The notes: generated from the sequence alone by a model not told the origin. A DNA stretch of 6,806 nt from a bacterium (GCA_020049615.1 JAIFKN010000287.1:1-6806), one strand, 5' to 3'; counted from the first letter of the stretch, positions 1 to 6,738 are shown. Numbers and translations: made by a program.

Positions 1-806
1 CGGAGCGCGCCGCGCGCTTCGCCGACGCGGCGCAGTTGCGCGCCGGCATCGCCGAGGCCGCGGCCCAGGTCGGCGGACAGGGCTCGGTGCCCTCGCTGGA
101 GCTGCGTTCGACCGCCGCCCGCCTCGACGGCGGGGCGAGCGCGAGCAGCGACGCCAGCGACCAGGGGACCGTGCTGCTGCCGGCCACCGCCACCGATGCG
201 CCGCCGATCGGTTCCGACCGCATCATCCTCGGCAGCGTGCGCTCGCCGGTACGCTGGCTGCTGTGGTCCGGCTGGCGTTTGGTGCTGGGCAAGCTGCGCG
301 GCGGTGACGTCGACCTGCCGCTGCGCAACTACCCGGTCGAGGCGCATCGCGACGGGCTCGAGGAGCTGAGCCGGCGCCACGCCGAGCTCCGCTGCGACGG
401 CGGGCGGGCGATGGTCGCCGACCTCGGGTCGGCCAACGGCACCCGGCTCGACGGCGTGGCGCTGGGGCGCGAACCGCGCGTCCTCGCCGACAACGAGGAG
501 GGCATCCTCGACTTCGCCGGCCAGGTGCTGCTGGGCGTCCGCGCCGTCGAGGGCGGCGTCGTGCTGCGCCGCCTGCGCAACGCCCGCTCCGCCGGCTACG
601 CCCTGCTGACCGGCCGCCTGACCCTGGGCCCGGCCGGCGCCGACCTGCCCTGGCCGGACGCCGGGCGGAGCGTGCCGATCGAGCACCGCCAGGGCCGCTG
701 GCTGCTCGACGGCGAGCCGCTGCGCGACGGCCCCCTGCCCGGGCTGCCCCAGGCCTGGGCCAGGCCGCTGGAGCTGGCCGACCTCGATATCGCGGAACCG
801 CAGTAG
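1..806 (+). CDS. FHA-domain protein, 5' end outside the window
   Basis: The frame is open from the left edge (first full codon at base 3) to a TAG at 804-806, so this is the C-terminal ~267 residues of a longer protein. It contains a forkhead-associated domain, the fold that binds phosphothreonine peptides. A first strand RLVLGK (about 274-291) and a DVDL segment precede the SRRH motif (369-380, the Arg/Ser/His binding loop) and GSANGT (426-443), the two hallmark FHA motifs. A Ser/Ala/Thr-rich linker (about 120-200) separates it from an N-terminal Ala-rich helical stretch. After the FHA core, a region with GRLTLGP and DLPWP (about 610-660) looks like a second, degenerate FHA-like fold lacking the SRRH and NGT residues. 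The predicted role is a cytoplasmic phospho-reader for Ser/Thr kinases such as the one at the right of this window. The partner is inferred, and the missing N-terminus could carry a kinase or other domain. Confidence 0.85.
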   Translation, partial: ERAARFADAAQLRAGIAEAAAQVGGQGSVPSLELRSTAARLDGGASASSDASDQGTVLLPATATDAPPIGSDRIILGSVRSPVRWLLWSGWRLVLGKLRGGDVDLPLRNYPVEAHRDGLEELSRRHAELRCDGGRAMVADLGSANGTRLDGVALGREPRVLADNEEGILDFAGQVLLGVRAVEGGVVLRRLRNARSAGYALLTGRLTLGPAGADLPWPDAGRSVPIEHRQGRWLLDGEPLRDGPLPGLPQAWARPLELADLDIAEPQ

Positions 807-844
807 CTGCACCACCACAGGGTACGATCCGTGCCCGACTGTCA

Positions 845-888
845 GGCGCCGAGGGTGTCCTGAAAACCAGACACCTCGGTACGGCGCC
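845..888. terminator. Imperfect hairpin between convergent genes, terminator-like
   Basis: This lies in the 110-base gap between the stops of two convergent genes. The arms CCGAGG-TGT-CTG and CAG-ACA-CCTCGG (849-879) pair around an AAAAC loop, with two single-base bulges in the left arm. They are flanked by a second inverted pair of GGCGCC (845-850 and 883-888). No T-tract follows on either strand, so it does not look like a classical intrinsic terminator, but its position suits bidirectional termination or 3'-end protection. Confidence 0.45.
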
Positions 889-916
889 GGGCGAGGAGCG
901 GCCAGCCAGAACCGGG

Positions 917-2092
917 CTATCCGGCGACATGCTCCGCGAGGATGCGCTGGCCCTGGAAGCGACCGGTGAACAGCCACGCCCCGAGCGTGGTCGCGGGGTC
1001 GCCTGCGGAGTACCGGCGGAAGTCGTTATAGAACAGATGGACGGCTTCGCCCTCCGCTTCGGCGGTCACGGCCTGGAACTCCTCCCAGGTGACGCGGTAG
1101 GTGACGATCCACTCTCCTTCGATGCAGGTGCTGGTCGAGGCCTTGGTCTGCGGGCCGTAGTTGACCACCAGACGGCGAGCGGGAGCGAAGCCCTTCTCGG
1201 CCAGCTTCGCCGCGGCGACGGCGGCGAGGGCGGTCTCGCAGCGGTCCTCGGGCATGCGTACCGAGGCCACGGCCGCCTCGGCCTTCCGGACATAGGCGGC
1301 GGCCGCTTCGTCGAGTCGCTGCGCGCAGCTGGCGAGCCGGCCCGGCGTCCAGCCGGCGAAGTCGGACTCCAGCGATTCCATCGCCCGCGCCTCGGCTGCG
1401 AGGGCGCGGATCTCGCGCAGCTTCTCCTCGACCTGCTCGCCGCGCAGGCGGTTCATCACATGGCTCTCCTCGCCCGGGTCGGTCGCCTCGACGAATCCGA
1501 GCATCCACTCCATCTGCTCGATCCGCGCCGCCGCCTGGCGCTGTGCTTCGGCCAGCATGGCCTGGAGCCGGCCGGGCATGTCAACCCGGTAGAAGCGCTC
1601 GTTCACGGCGTACCTGGCCCCATCGGGCGCCTTGGCGACGAGTTCGGCCAGCTGAGCCTGGGCCCGGGGCAGGTAGGCTAGCTGGGACTTGGCCTGCTTC
1701 ACCCAGGCTTCGATCCGCTCCTGCTCCGCCGGCAGCGTCAGCGCTCCGAGGTCCGCATAGGCGGCGGTGATCTTCGCAACGCGGGCCTCGGCGTCGGCAA
1801 ACGTCGCCGCGGCAGCGCCCGCCGCCTTGCGGGCCGACAGGATCTTGGCGTTGACGCTGTCGACGAAGCCCTTGAAGGCGATCAGGGCCTTCTGCACCTC
1901 GGGATGCTTGCGCTTGGCGATGCCCTGGAACAGGGCGTTCACCGAGCCCACATGCCGTATCCACGCCTGCTGCGACTCGGCTCCGGCCAGCTCGCGGTCG
2001 CCCAGGGCGGCGAATTCGGGGATCCAGCCGCCAAGGAGGTTGTTGATGCGGTTGAGGTTGGTCTGCTCGAGCGAGCTGAGCATGTCGGCCAT
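917..2092 (-). CDS. Coiled-coil-rich protein of unknown function
   Basis: I do not recognise this 391-residue protein. The start chosen is the ATG at 2092 (protein begins MADMLSSLEQ) because GGAGGT lies 3 bases upstream. The frame stays open 16 codons further, but those lack such a site. There is no signal peptide or membrane segment, so it is probably cytoplasmic. Residues ~60-290 are Ala/Glu/Lys/Arg-rich and helical with likely coiled-coil stretches. The last ~90 residues differ: a Tyr/Trp/Phe-rich, mixed alpha/beta segment containing GEWIVTYRVTWEEF, HLFYNDFRRY and GAWLFTGRF, which looks like a small globular domain. The gene lies 84 bases downstream of a WYL regulator on the same strand, so regulation by or co-transcription with it is possible. 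A TTGACG hexamer sits roughly 45 bases upstream of the start but has no convincing -10. A structural or scaffold protein is one possibility, but no function is claimed. Confidence 0.75.
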   Translation of the reverse strand: MADMLSSLEQTNLNRINNLLGGWIPEFAALGDRELAGAESQQAWIRHVGSVNALFQGIAKRKHPEVQKALIAFKGFVDSVNAKILSARKAAGAAAATFADAEARVAKITAAYADLGALTLPAEQERIEAWVKQAKSQLAYLPRAQAQLAELVAKAPDGARYAVNERFYRVDMPGRLQAMLAEAQRQAAARIEQMEWMLGFVEATDPGEESHVMNRLRGEQVEEKLREIRALAAEARAMESLESDFAGWTPGRLASCAQRLDEAAAAYVRKAEAAVASVRMPEDRCETALAAVAAAKLAEKGFAPARRLVVNYGPQTKASTSTCIEGEWIVTYRVTWEEFQAVTAEAEGEAVHLFYNDFRRYSAGDPATTLGAWLFTGRFQGQRILAEHVAG

Positions 2093-2095
2093 GGG

Positions 2096-2101
2096 ACCTC
2101 C
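2096..2101 (-). promoter_or_regulatory. Ribosome binding site fixing the start of the coiled-coil protein
   Basis: GGAGGT on the minus strand lies 3 bases before the ATG at 2092 and about 12 bases before a second in-frame ATG at 2083. It argues against the upstream extension to 2140. The spacing to the first ATG is slightly short, so initiation at 2083 remains possible. Confidence 0.55.
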
Positions 2102-2162
2102 GGATCCCGCCGAAGATCGTCCCGCCGCCTGCCGCGTCAACGCCGCGACTGGTACCCTGCCG

Positions 2163-2185
2163 CAGGATCGGCGGCTTCAGCCGCC
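2163..2185 (-). repeat. REP-like palindrome, copy 1, overlapping a stop codon
   Basis: On the minus strand the palindrome GGCGGCTGAAGCCGCC (2185-2170) has a 6-bp stem and TGAA loop, followed by GATCCTG. The loop contains the TGA stop of the WYL gene. A second element with the same loop and the same downstream RTCCTG is at 4884-4906. The two differ at two stem pairs that change together so that pairing is kept. It could act as a terminator or mRNA-stabilising hairpin between the WYL gene and the downstream coiled-coil gene. Confidence 0.5.
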
Positions 2186-3226
2186 AGCCATCTTCCGCGC
2201 CTCGGCCCGCACCCACTGCGCCAGCGAAGCCGGCTCTTCGACCGTGACGCGGGCGCCGAACGACAGCACCCAGTGGCGCACAGCCTCCAGACCGTGGGTG
2301 TTGAAGGCGACGCGGGCGCCGCCGTCGTCGAGGTCCTCCCAGCGCTGCGCCGGGCCGAGCCGCCGGTCGCGCACGTGCGGCACCGCGCCGGCGGCGAAGC
2401 GCAGCACGACGCGTCCGCGCTGCGCCGCGCCGGCGACGCCGCGAAACGCGTTCTTCAGCGTCGCGCGCACCTCCGCGTCCTGGCCGGGCGGCACGCCGGG
2501 CAGGCGCGCATGCGGCGCCAGCGCGGTGACCCGCGCCAGCTTGTAGTTCTTCAGCCGCCCGGCGGCGCCGTCCCAGGCCCACAGGTAGGGCTCGCCGTCG
2601 GTCAGCACCAGGCGGATCGGCTGCGCCACCACCTCGTGCGCCGGCTTCTCCAGCGGGTGATAGGTCATGCGCACGCCGTCGCCGAGGCGGATGGCGCGCA
2701 GCACGGCCAGGGCGTGGCGCGGATCCCACGGCTGCGGTGCGCCGGGATTGACGCCGAGCACATCGGGCAGCTGGGCCGAGCCGAGGCCGAGCCGCTCGAT
2801 CAGCCGGCCCAGCGCGGCGGCGAGCGGGCCCTCGTCGCCCCTGGCCGCGTCCGGCGGCGGCGGGGCCGCCAGCACGGCCCGGGCGGCGTGCAGCGCCAGC
2901 ACCTCCAGCTCGCTGACCGCCGCCAGGTCGGCGTCGACCGGCAGCAGAGCCTCGGCCGCGGACAGGCGCCAGAAGCGCCGGGCCTCGGGGAAGTCGGTGG
3001 TATCGTGGTCGCGGCGCGCGACCTGCTCGAGCGTGCCGGGGAAGCGCCGGCAGAGCCAGGCGAGGTCGTTCTGCAGCATGCGACGCTGGATCTGCGGCGC
3101 CTTCGCCCCGGCGAGGCGGCGGTTGAGCCGGCCCAGCAGCTCGTCGATGGGCAGCGGCTGCTCGCGCAGCAGGTCGAGGATCAGGCGCACGCGGACGGTG
3201 CGCGCCGGGTTGGGGGCCTCGGGCAT
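2177..3226 (-). CDS. WYL-domain transcriptional regulator
   Basis: This 349-residue protein has the standard length and layout of the WYL family. An N-terminal winged helix-turn-helix (about residues 9-65, starting ARTVRVRLILDLL) is followed by a linker helix bundle. A central WYL domain (about 165-250) has the signature region as EPYLWAWD followed by LKNYKLARV. A C-terminal WCX-type segment contains the characteristic RHWVLSFGARVTVEEP near the end. Family members bind DNA as dimers and use the WYL domain to sense a ligand, often a nucleotide or nucleic acid; PafBC and several phage-defence regulators are examples. The ligand here is unknown. The ATG at 3226 has no clear Shine-Dalgarno sequence, so the exact start is uncertain. 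It is divergent from a small gene starting 66 bases away and upstream of the unknown coiled-coil gene, its most likely regulatory target along with itself. Confidence 0.85.
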   Translation of the reverse strand: MPEAPNPARTVRVRLILDLLREQPLPIDELLGRLNRRLAGAKAPQIQRRMLQNDLAWLCRRFPGTLEQVARRDHDTTDFPEARRFWRLSAAEALLPVDADLAAVSELEVLALHAARAVLAAPPPPDAARGDEGPLAAALGRLIERLGLGSAQLPDVLGVNPGAPQPWDPRHALAVLRAIRLGDGVRMTYHPLEKPAHEVVAQPIRLVLTDGEPYLWAWDGAAGRLKNYKLARVTALAPHARLPGVPPGQDAEVRATLKNAFRGVAGAAQRGRVVLRFAAGAVPHVRDRRLGPAQRWEDLDDGGARVAFNTHGLEAVRHWVLSFGARVTVEEPASLAQWVRAEARKMAGG

Positions 3227-3274
3227 GGCGCCAGGATGCCAGGTGCAGCCGCGGTTGCACGCAGCCGCCCGAAC

Positions 3275-3283
3275 GGGGGGAGG
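3275..3283 (+). promoter_or_regulatory. Strong Shine-Dalgarno sequence for a small gene
   Basis: GGGGGGAGG ends 9 bases before the ATG at 3293, ideal spacing. The ATG at 3284 immediately abuts it and is too close to be used efficiently. This site is the main reason for calling the 55-residue small gene real. Confidence 0.5.
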
Positions 3284-3292
3284 ATGGCGCGC

Positions 3293-3460
3293 ATGCTCGC
3301 CCTGCGCCGCCCCCTCCCCGCCCCCATCCGCTGCCGCAGCCTCCGCCTGCCGCCCCGCCTGCGCGCCGCATGGCCAGCCCTGGCATGGGGTTGCCGCTGG
3401 CTCGGCCTCGGCCTGGCGCTCGGCGCGCTGACCGACGCGGTGGTCCGCCTCGTCGCTTGA
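3293..3460 (+). CDS. Small predicted membrane protein (55 aa)
   Basis: The ATG at 3293 was chosen from the GGGGGGAGG ribosome binding site 9 bases upstream. The N-terminal half is strongly basic (LRRPLPAPIRCRSLRLPPRLR) and is followed by a hydrophobic segment rich in Trp, Leu, Gly and Ala (about residues 27-54) that could span the inner membrane once. The basic flank would stay in the cytoplasm by the positive-inside rule, and the protein ends almost directly after the span. No family is recognised. The gene is divergent from the WYL regulator, with 66 bases between starts. The frame is also open far upstream on this strand, but that extension lies opposite the WYL gene and is an artefact of GC-rich codons. 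Confidence is moderate because short frames are common in such DNA. Confidence 0.45.
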   Translation: MLALRRPLPAPIRCRSLRLPPRLRAAWPALAWGCRWLGLGLALGALTDAVVRLVA

Positions 3461-3485
3461 GCGCGGTGGGCAGCCCGCCTATGAT
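3457..3485 (+). promoter_or_regulatory. Sigma-70-type promoter giving a near-leaderless transcript
   Basis: TTGAGC (3457-3462), a 17-base spacer and TATGAT (3480-3485) form a good match to the -35/-10 consensus. Transcription would be expected to start about 7 bases after the -10, which coincides with the ATG at 3492, so the mRNA would be leaderless or nearly so. The spacer is filled by a dyad, GGTGGGC-A-GCCCGCC (3465-3479, one G-T mismatch). It could be an operator or could be chance in GC-rich sequence. Confidence 0.45.
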
Positions 3486-3491
3486 GGCGGC

Positions 3492-3761
3492 ATGGAACTC
3501 CCGTCCGTCGCCCTGGGCTTGAGCGGAACCGGCAGCGCCATCTCGCGCCAGATGGCCCGCTTCGACCAGCGCGCCGAACAGACCGTAGCCGACAGCCTGG
3601 CGGCCGCGGATCCCCAGGCCGGCGGCGACGGCGGCCAGCTGGCCGGCGATCTGGTCGGGATGAAGACCGACAGCATCGTCAACAGCATCCTGTTCAGCGT
3701 CTTCCGCGCCCAGGCCGAGCAGCAGCGCGAGGCCGCCGACCTGGTCAGGCCCCGCGGCTGA
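3492..3761 (+). CDS. Small flagellar-rod-like protein (89 aa)
   Basis: The N-terminal ~32 residues (ALGLSGTGSAISRQMARFDQRAEQ) and the C-terminal ~38 residues (LAGDLVGMKTDSIVNSI, then FRAQAEQQREAADL) are both amphipathic helices. Their arrangement recalls the terminal helices of flagellar rod and hook proteins (FlgB/FlgC/FlgG type), whose C-terminus typically reads DLA-x-x-[LV]V followed by a helix ending near ADE. Only a Gly/Ala/Asp-rich linker of about 20 residues replaces the usual central domain, and the characteristic N-terminal asparagine motif (ANxxT) is missing. Short proteins of this pattern occur in many flagellated bacteria and are poorly characterised. The resemblance is judged by eye and is weak. 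No other flagellar gene is in the window. The 3' end overlaps the convergent glycosyltransferase gene by 17 bases. The ATG has no Shine-Dalgarno sequence, consistent with the promoter just upstream giving a leaderless message. Confidence 0.6.
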   Translation: MELPSVALGLSGTGSAISRQMARFDQRAEQTVADSLAAADPQAGGDGGQLAGDLVGMKTDSIVNSILFSVFRAQAEQQREAADLVRPRG

Positions 3762-4422
3762 ACGCCAGGCGGGCCATCACCGCCGCCGTGCGCATGGTGT
3801 CGCCGACGACAGCGAAATGCGACACGCGGTCCGCCGGATAGTCGACCGCCACCGGCAGTTCGCGCACCGGGATGCCGGCGCGCACGGCGCGTACCAGCGA
3901 TTCCGGCTCGTAGGCGTAGCGCCCCGCCCGCGTCCCCAGGCCCAGCATCGCCGGCAGCGGCCACACCCGCAGGCCGCACTGGTTGTCGGCCGGCCAGGTG
4001 CCGCAGGCCAGCCACGAGGCGCCGCCGGTGACCCAGCGTCCAGCCCGGCTGGCCAGCGGCGCGTGCGGCATGTCGCGCACGCCGACCCATAGCGCCTCCG
4101 GCTGCGCCGCGGCGGCCTGCGCCAGGCGCAGGGCCTGCTCCGGCGGATGCTGCAGATCGGCGTCGATGGTGAGGGCCTGGCGCCAGCCGGCCTCGGCGAG
4201 GCGGCGCAGGCCGAGATCGAGGGCCTGGCCCTTGCCGCGGTTGGCCGGCAGGACGATCAGCTCATCGCCGCCGGCGGCCGGTCCGCTGCCATCGCGCGAG
4301 CCATCATCGACCACCAGGATGCGCGGAGCACCGAGTCGGCGGCAGGCCGCGACCACCGCGGCGACGGTGCGACGGTGGTCGAAGACCGGGACGAGGGCGG
4401 GGATGGCGGCAGGCCAGGACAA
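3745..4422 (-). CDS. Family 2 glycosyltransferase
   Basis: This 225-residue GT-A-fold glycosyltransferase of the dolichyl-phosphate-mannose-synthase-like branch of family GT2 would transfer a sugar from a nucleotide (or lipid-phosphate) donor. Visible hallmarks are LVPVFDH at residue 10, VVDDGSRDGS (37-46, nucleotide binding), PANRGKGQAL (59-68) and the metal-binding DxD as IDADLQHPP (86-94). Further on are CGLRVWPL (149-156) and DYPADRVSHF (194-203). The last two motifs resemble the GT2 enzymes found beside acyltransferases in aryl-polyene or lipid-modification clusters, but no such partners are here, so the acceptor is unknown. No membrane segment is evident. The start is TTG at 4422: the first in-frame codon block after the hemerythrin TGA offers no ATG or GTG. 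It lies 21 bases after that stop, suggesting translational coupling, and overlaps the convergent small gene by 17 bases at its 3' end. Confidence 0.88.
   Translation of the reverse strand: MSWPAAIPALVPVFDHRRTVAAVVAACRRLGAPRILVVDDGSRDGSGPAAGGDELIVLPANRGKGQALDLGLRRLAEAGWRQALTIDADLQHPPEQALRLAQAAAAQPEALWVGVRDMPHAPLASRAGRWVTGGASWLACGTWPADNQCGLRVWPLPAMLGLGTRAGRYAYEPESLVRAVRAGIPVRELPVAVDYPADRVSHFAVVGDTMRTAAVMARLAFSRGA
3751..3773. terminator. Weak hairpin at a convergent gene junction
   Basis: CCCGC-GGC and GCC-AG-GCGGG can pair around a TGAAC loop with a 2-base bulge, spanning the ends of the two overlapping convergent genes. The plus-strand stop codon lies in the loop. There is no T-tract and the stem is short, so it is only a possible bidirectional termination or stability element. 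Confidence 0.25.
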
Positions 4423-4443
4423 GGCCGCGAGGATGGCGTTGCT

Positions 4444-4817
4444 TCAGCGCCGCGCCAGCCGCTCGGCCAGGTTGCGGTCGGCCTCGGCGCTGTGGTGCAG
4501 CAGCCATTCGAGGAACTGCTCGGCATGCCGGGGATGCAGCGCCTGGCCGGCGGCGAGCGCATCGCGCAGGCGCAGCATCTCGCGCACCACACCGTCATGC
4601 AGCGCCCGATGCCGTCCTCGTCGGCGTAGCCGACCAGGCGCATCAGCCGATCCTCGCTGGCGAAGTGCCGACGGGTGTCGCGGATCAGCCGGCCGAGGGC
4701 GGCGCGCGCCGGGCGCCCGCGCCGGACCGCGGCGTGCAGCTCGCGCACCTCGGTCGCGAGACGCGCGTGCTGACGGTCGATCAGGGCATGGCCGAGACGC
4801 GGGACGGTGAAACGCAC
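4444..4817 (-). pseudogene. Bacteriohemerythrin, broken by a single-base frameshift
   Basis: Bacteriohemerythrins are ~130-residue four-helix bundles that bind O2 at a di-iron centre; they serve in oxygen storage, sensing or delivery. From a GTG at 4817 the first frame gives IDRQH (His17), RHFASED (His51, Glu55), LMRLVGY and ADEDG. It then becomes a Cys/Arg/Pro-rich frame that no longer fits the family. Adding one base near 4611-4614 restores HRALH (His70, His74) and a C-terminal LLHHSAEAD (His109, Asp114), ending at the TGA 4444-4446. The repaired protein is 124 residues with all seven iron ligands (5 His, 1 Glu, 1 Asp) at correct spacing. The intact second half argues for a sequencing or assembly error, or a very recent mutation, rather than an old pseudogene. 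The gene lies between the kinase and the glycosyltransferase on the same strand. The start has no obvious ribosome binding site. Confidence 0.85.
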
Positions 4818-4882
4818 GGGCGGGATGCTAGCCGCACGGCTTCACCGGAAAAGACGTTACCTGGCCAGCCGTATGGCCTCGA

Positions 4883-4907
4883 CGCGGGCTGAAGCCCGCG
4901 GTCCTGG
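4883..4907 (+). repeat. REP-like palindrome, copy 2, between kinase and hemerythrin genes
   Basis: CGCGGGCTGAAGCCCGCG (4883-4900) is a perfect 7-bp stem with a TGAA loop, followed by GTCCTGG. It shares loop, inner stem and the downstream RTCCTG with the element at 2163-2185, in the opposite orientation. It sits 10 bases beyond the kinase stop, inside the 92-base gap before the hemerythrin start, and may end kinase transcription or stabilise its 3' end. No T-tract is present in either direction. Confidence 0.55.
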
Positions 4908-4909
4908 AG

Positions 4910-6169
<1,260 letters not shown>

Positions 6170-6362
6170 GGCGCTGCCTGACCACGCTAGAGCACTCAAC
6201 CCCCGCCGCCAAGGGTGTGGAAAGCGGCAGAGGGGTCGGGCATGACACACGTACAGCATGTCAGCGGTCAGCGGTCAGCAGCCAGCAGCCAGCAGCCAGC
6301 AGCCTCTTGCCTTGGTCCTATCGGTGTCAACCCTGCCCCAAGCCTCCTGCCTGGACCACACC
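6170..6362. other. Divergent intergenic region between the kinase and gcvH
   Basis: This 193-base spacer must contain the promoters of both divergent genes. No convincing -35/-10 pair was found for either. A weak TTGGCG-N17-TAGCGT pair precedes the kinase on the minus strand. Its plainest feature is the 7-base tandem repeat at 6262-6303. No small gene with a supported ribosome binding site is seen. Confidence 0.5.
6262..6303 (+). repeat. Six-unit, 7-base tandem repeat upstream of gcvH
   Basis: Two perfect copies of CAGCGGT (6262-6275) are followed by four perfect copies of CAGCAGC (6276-6303). The array ends 59 bases before the gcvH start. Short 7-base arrays like this can gain or lose units by replication slippage. 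The unit is not a multiple of 3, but it lies outside coding sequence, so any effect would be on promoter spacing or leader structure rather than reading frame. Confidence 0.9.
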
Positions 6363-6731
6363 ATGACCGACTGCTTCCTCCCCTCCCACGAATGGGCCCG
6401 CGCCGAGGGCGCGTTGGTGACCCTTGGCCTGTCGGCCTTCGCCGCTGGTGAGGTCGGGGACGTCATCCACGTCGGCCTGCCCAAGGTCGGCGCCAGCGTG
6501 ACCCGTGGCATCCCATGCGCCGAGATCGAGTCGGTGAAGTCGGTCAACGACTACTACAGCCCGATCGATGGCACCGTGGTCGAAGTCAACGCCGCTCTCG
6601 GTGACCACCCGGAACTGGTCAACCAGGACCCGGGCAGCACCGGCTGGTTCGCCAAGGTCAAGCCGGCCAAGCCGAACTGGGCTGAAGGCCTGCTGACCGC
6701 GGCGCAGTACCAGGCCAGCCTCAAGAAGTGA
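6363..6731 (+). CDS. gcvH: Glycine cleavage system H protein
   Basis: The H protein is the lipoylated shuttle of the glycine cleavage system. Its lipoyl arm carries the aminomethyl group from P protein (GcvP) to T protein (GcvT) and is then reoxidised by L protein. The 122-residue length is typical. Visible features are HEWARAEG near the N-terminus, VTLGLSAFAAGEVGDVIHVGLP (19-40), the lipoylation site ESVKSVNDYYSPIDG with Lys59 (codon 6537-6539), the VEVN turn and GWFAKVKP towards the end. The ATG at 6363 gives the family's usual N-terminus. The frame runs further upstream only by translating the 7-base repeat. No strong ribosome binding site is present. gcvT and gcvP are not adjacent: ispF follows 7 bases after the stop, so gcvH appears uncoupled from its usual operon. 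Confidence 0.95.
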   Translation: MTDCFLPSHEWARAEGALVTLGLSAFAAGEVGDVIHVGLPKVGASVTRGIPCAEIESVKSVNDYYSPIDGTVVEVNAALGDHPELVNQDPGSTGWFAKVKPAKPNWAEGLLTAAQYQASLKK

Positions 6732-6738
6732 CGGGGCC

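Noticed and set aside
823..863. TACGAT as a -10 followed by a 10-codon GTG-started frame
   Set aside because: No -35 lies at the right distance and the place is a convergent 3' junction. The hairpin at 845-888 explains the region better.
3226..3245. TGGCGCCA palindrome and short GCCAGG repeats at the WYL start as an operator
   Set aside because: They are too short and too common in DNA this GC-rich to support a call without conservation data.
1904..3292. A long plus-strand open frame leading into the small gene at 3293
   Set aside because: It lies opposite the WYL gene, its composition is His/Gln/Arg/Gly-rich, and the strong ribosome binding site is at 3275-3283. Only the last 55 codons are kept.
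1581..3386. A 601-codon minus-strand open frame across the WYL and coiled-coil genes
   Set aside because: Its translation is Arg/Ala/Gly/Pro-rich without any motif and covers two well-supported genes in another frame. It is a typical GC-rich shadow.
4257..4610. Continuation of the first hemerythrin frame as a 186-residue protein
   Set aside because: Past 4611 the translation is Cys/Arg/Ser/Pro-rich and overlaps the glycosyltransferase, while the adjacent frame restores the hemerythrin ligands. The extension is a frameshift product.
6258..6362. An N-terminal extension of gcvH starting at 6258
   Set aside because: It would translate the 7-base tandem repeat. Family length and N-terminus fit the ATG at 6363.
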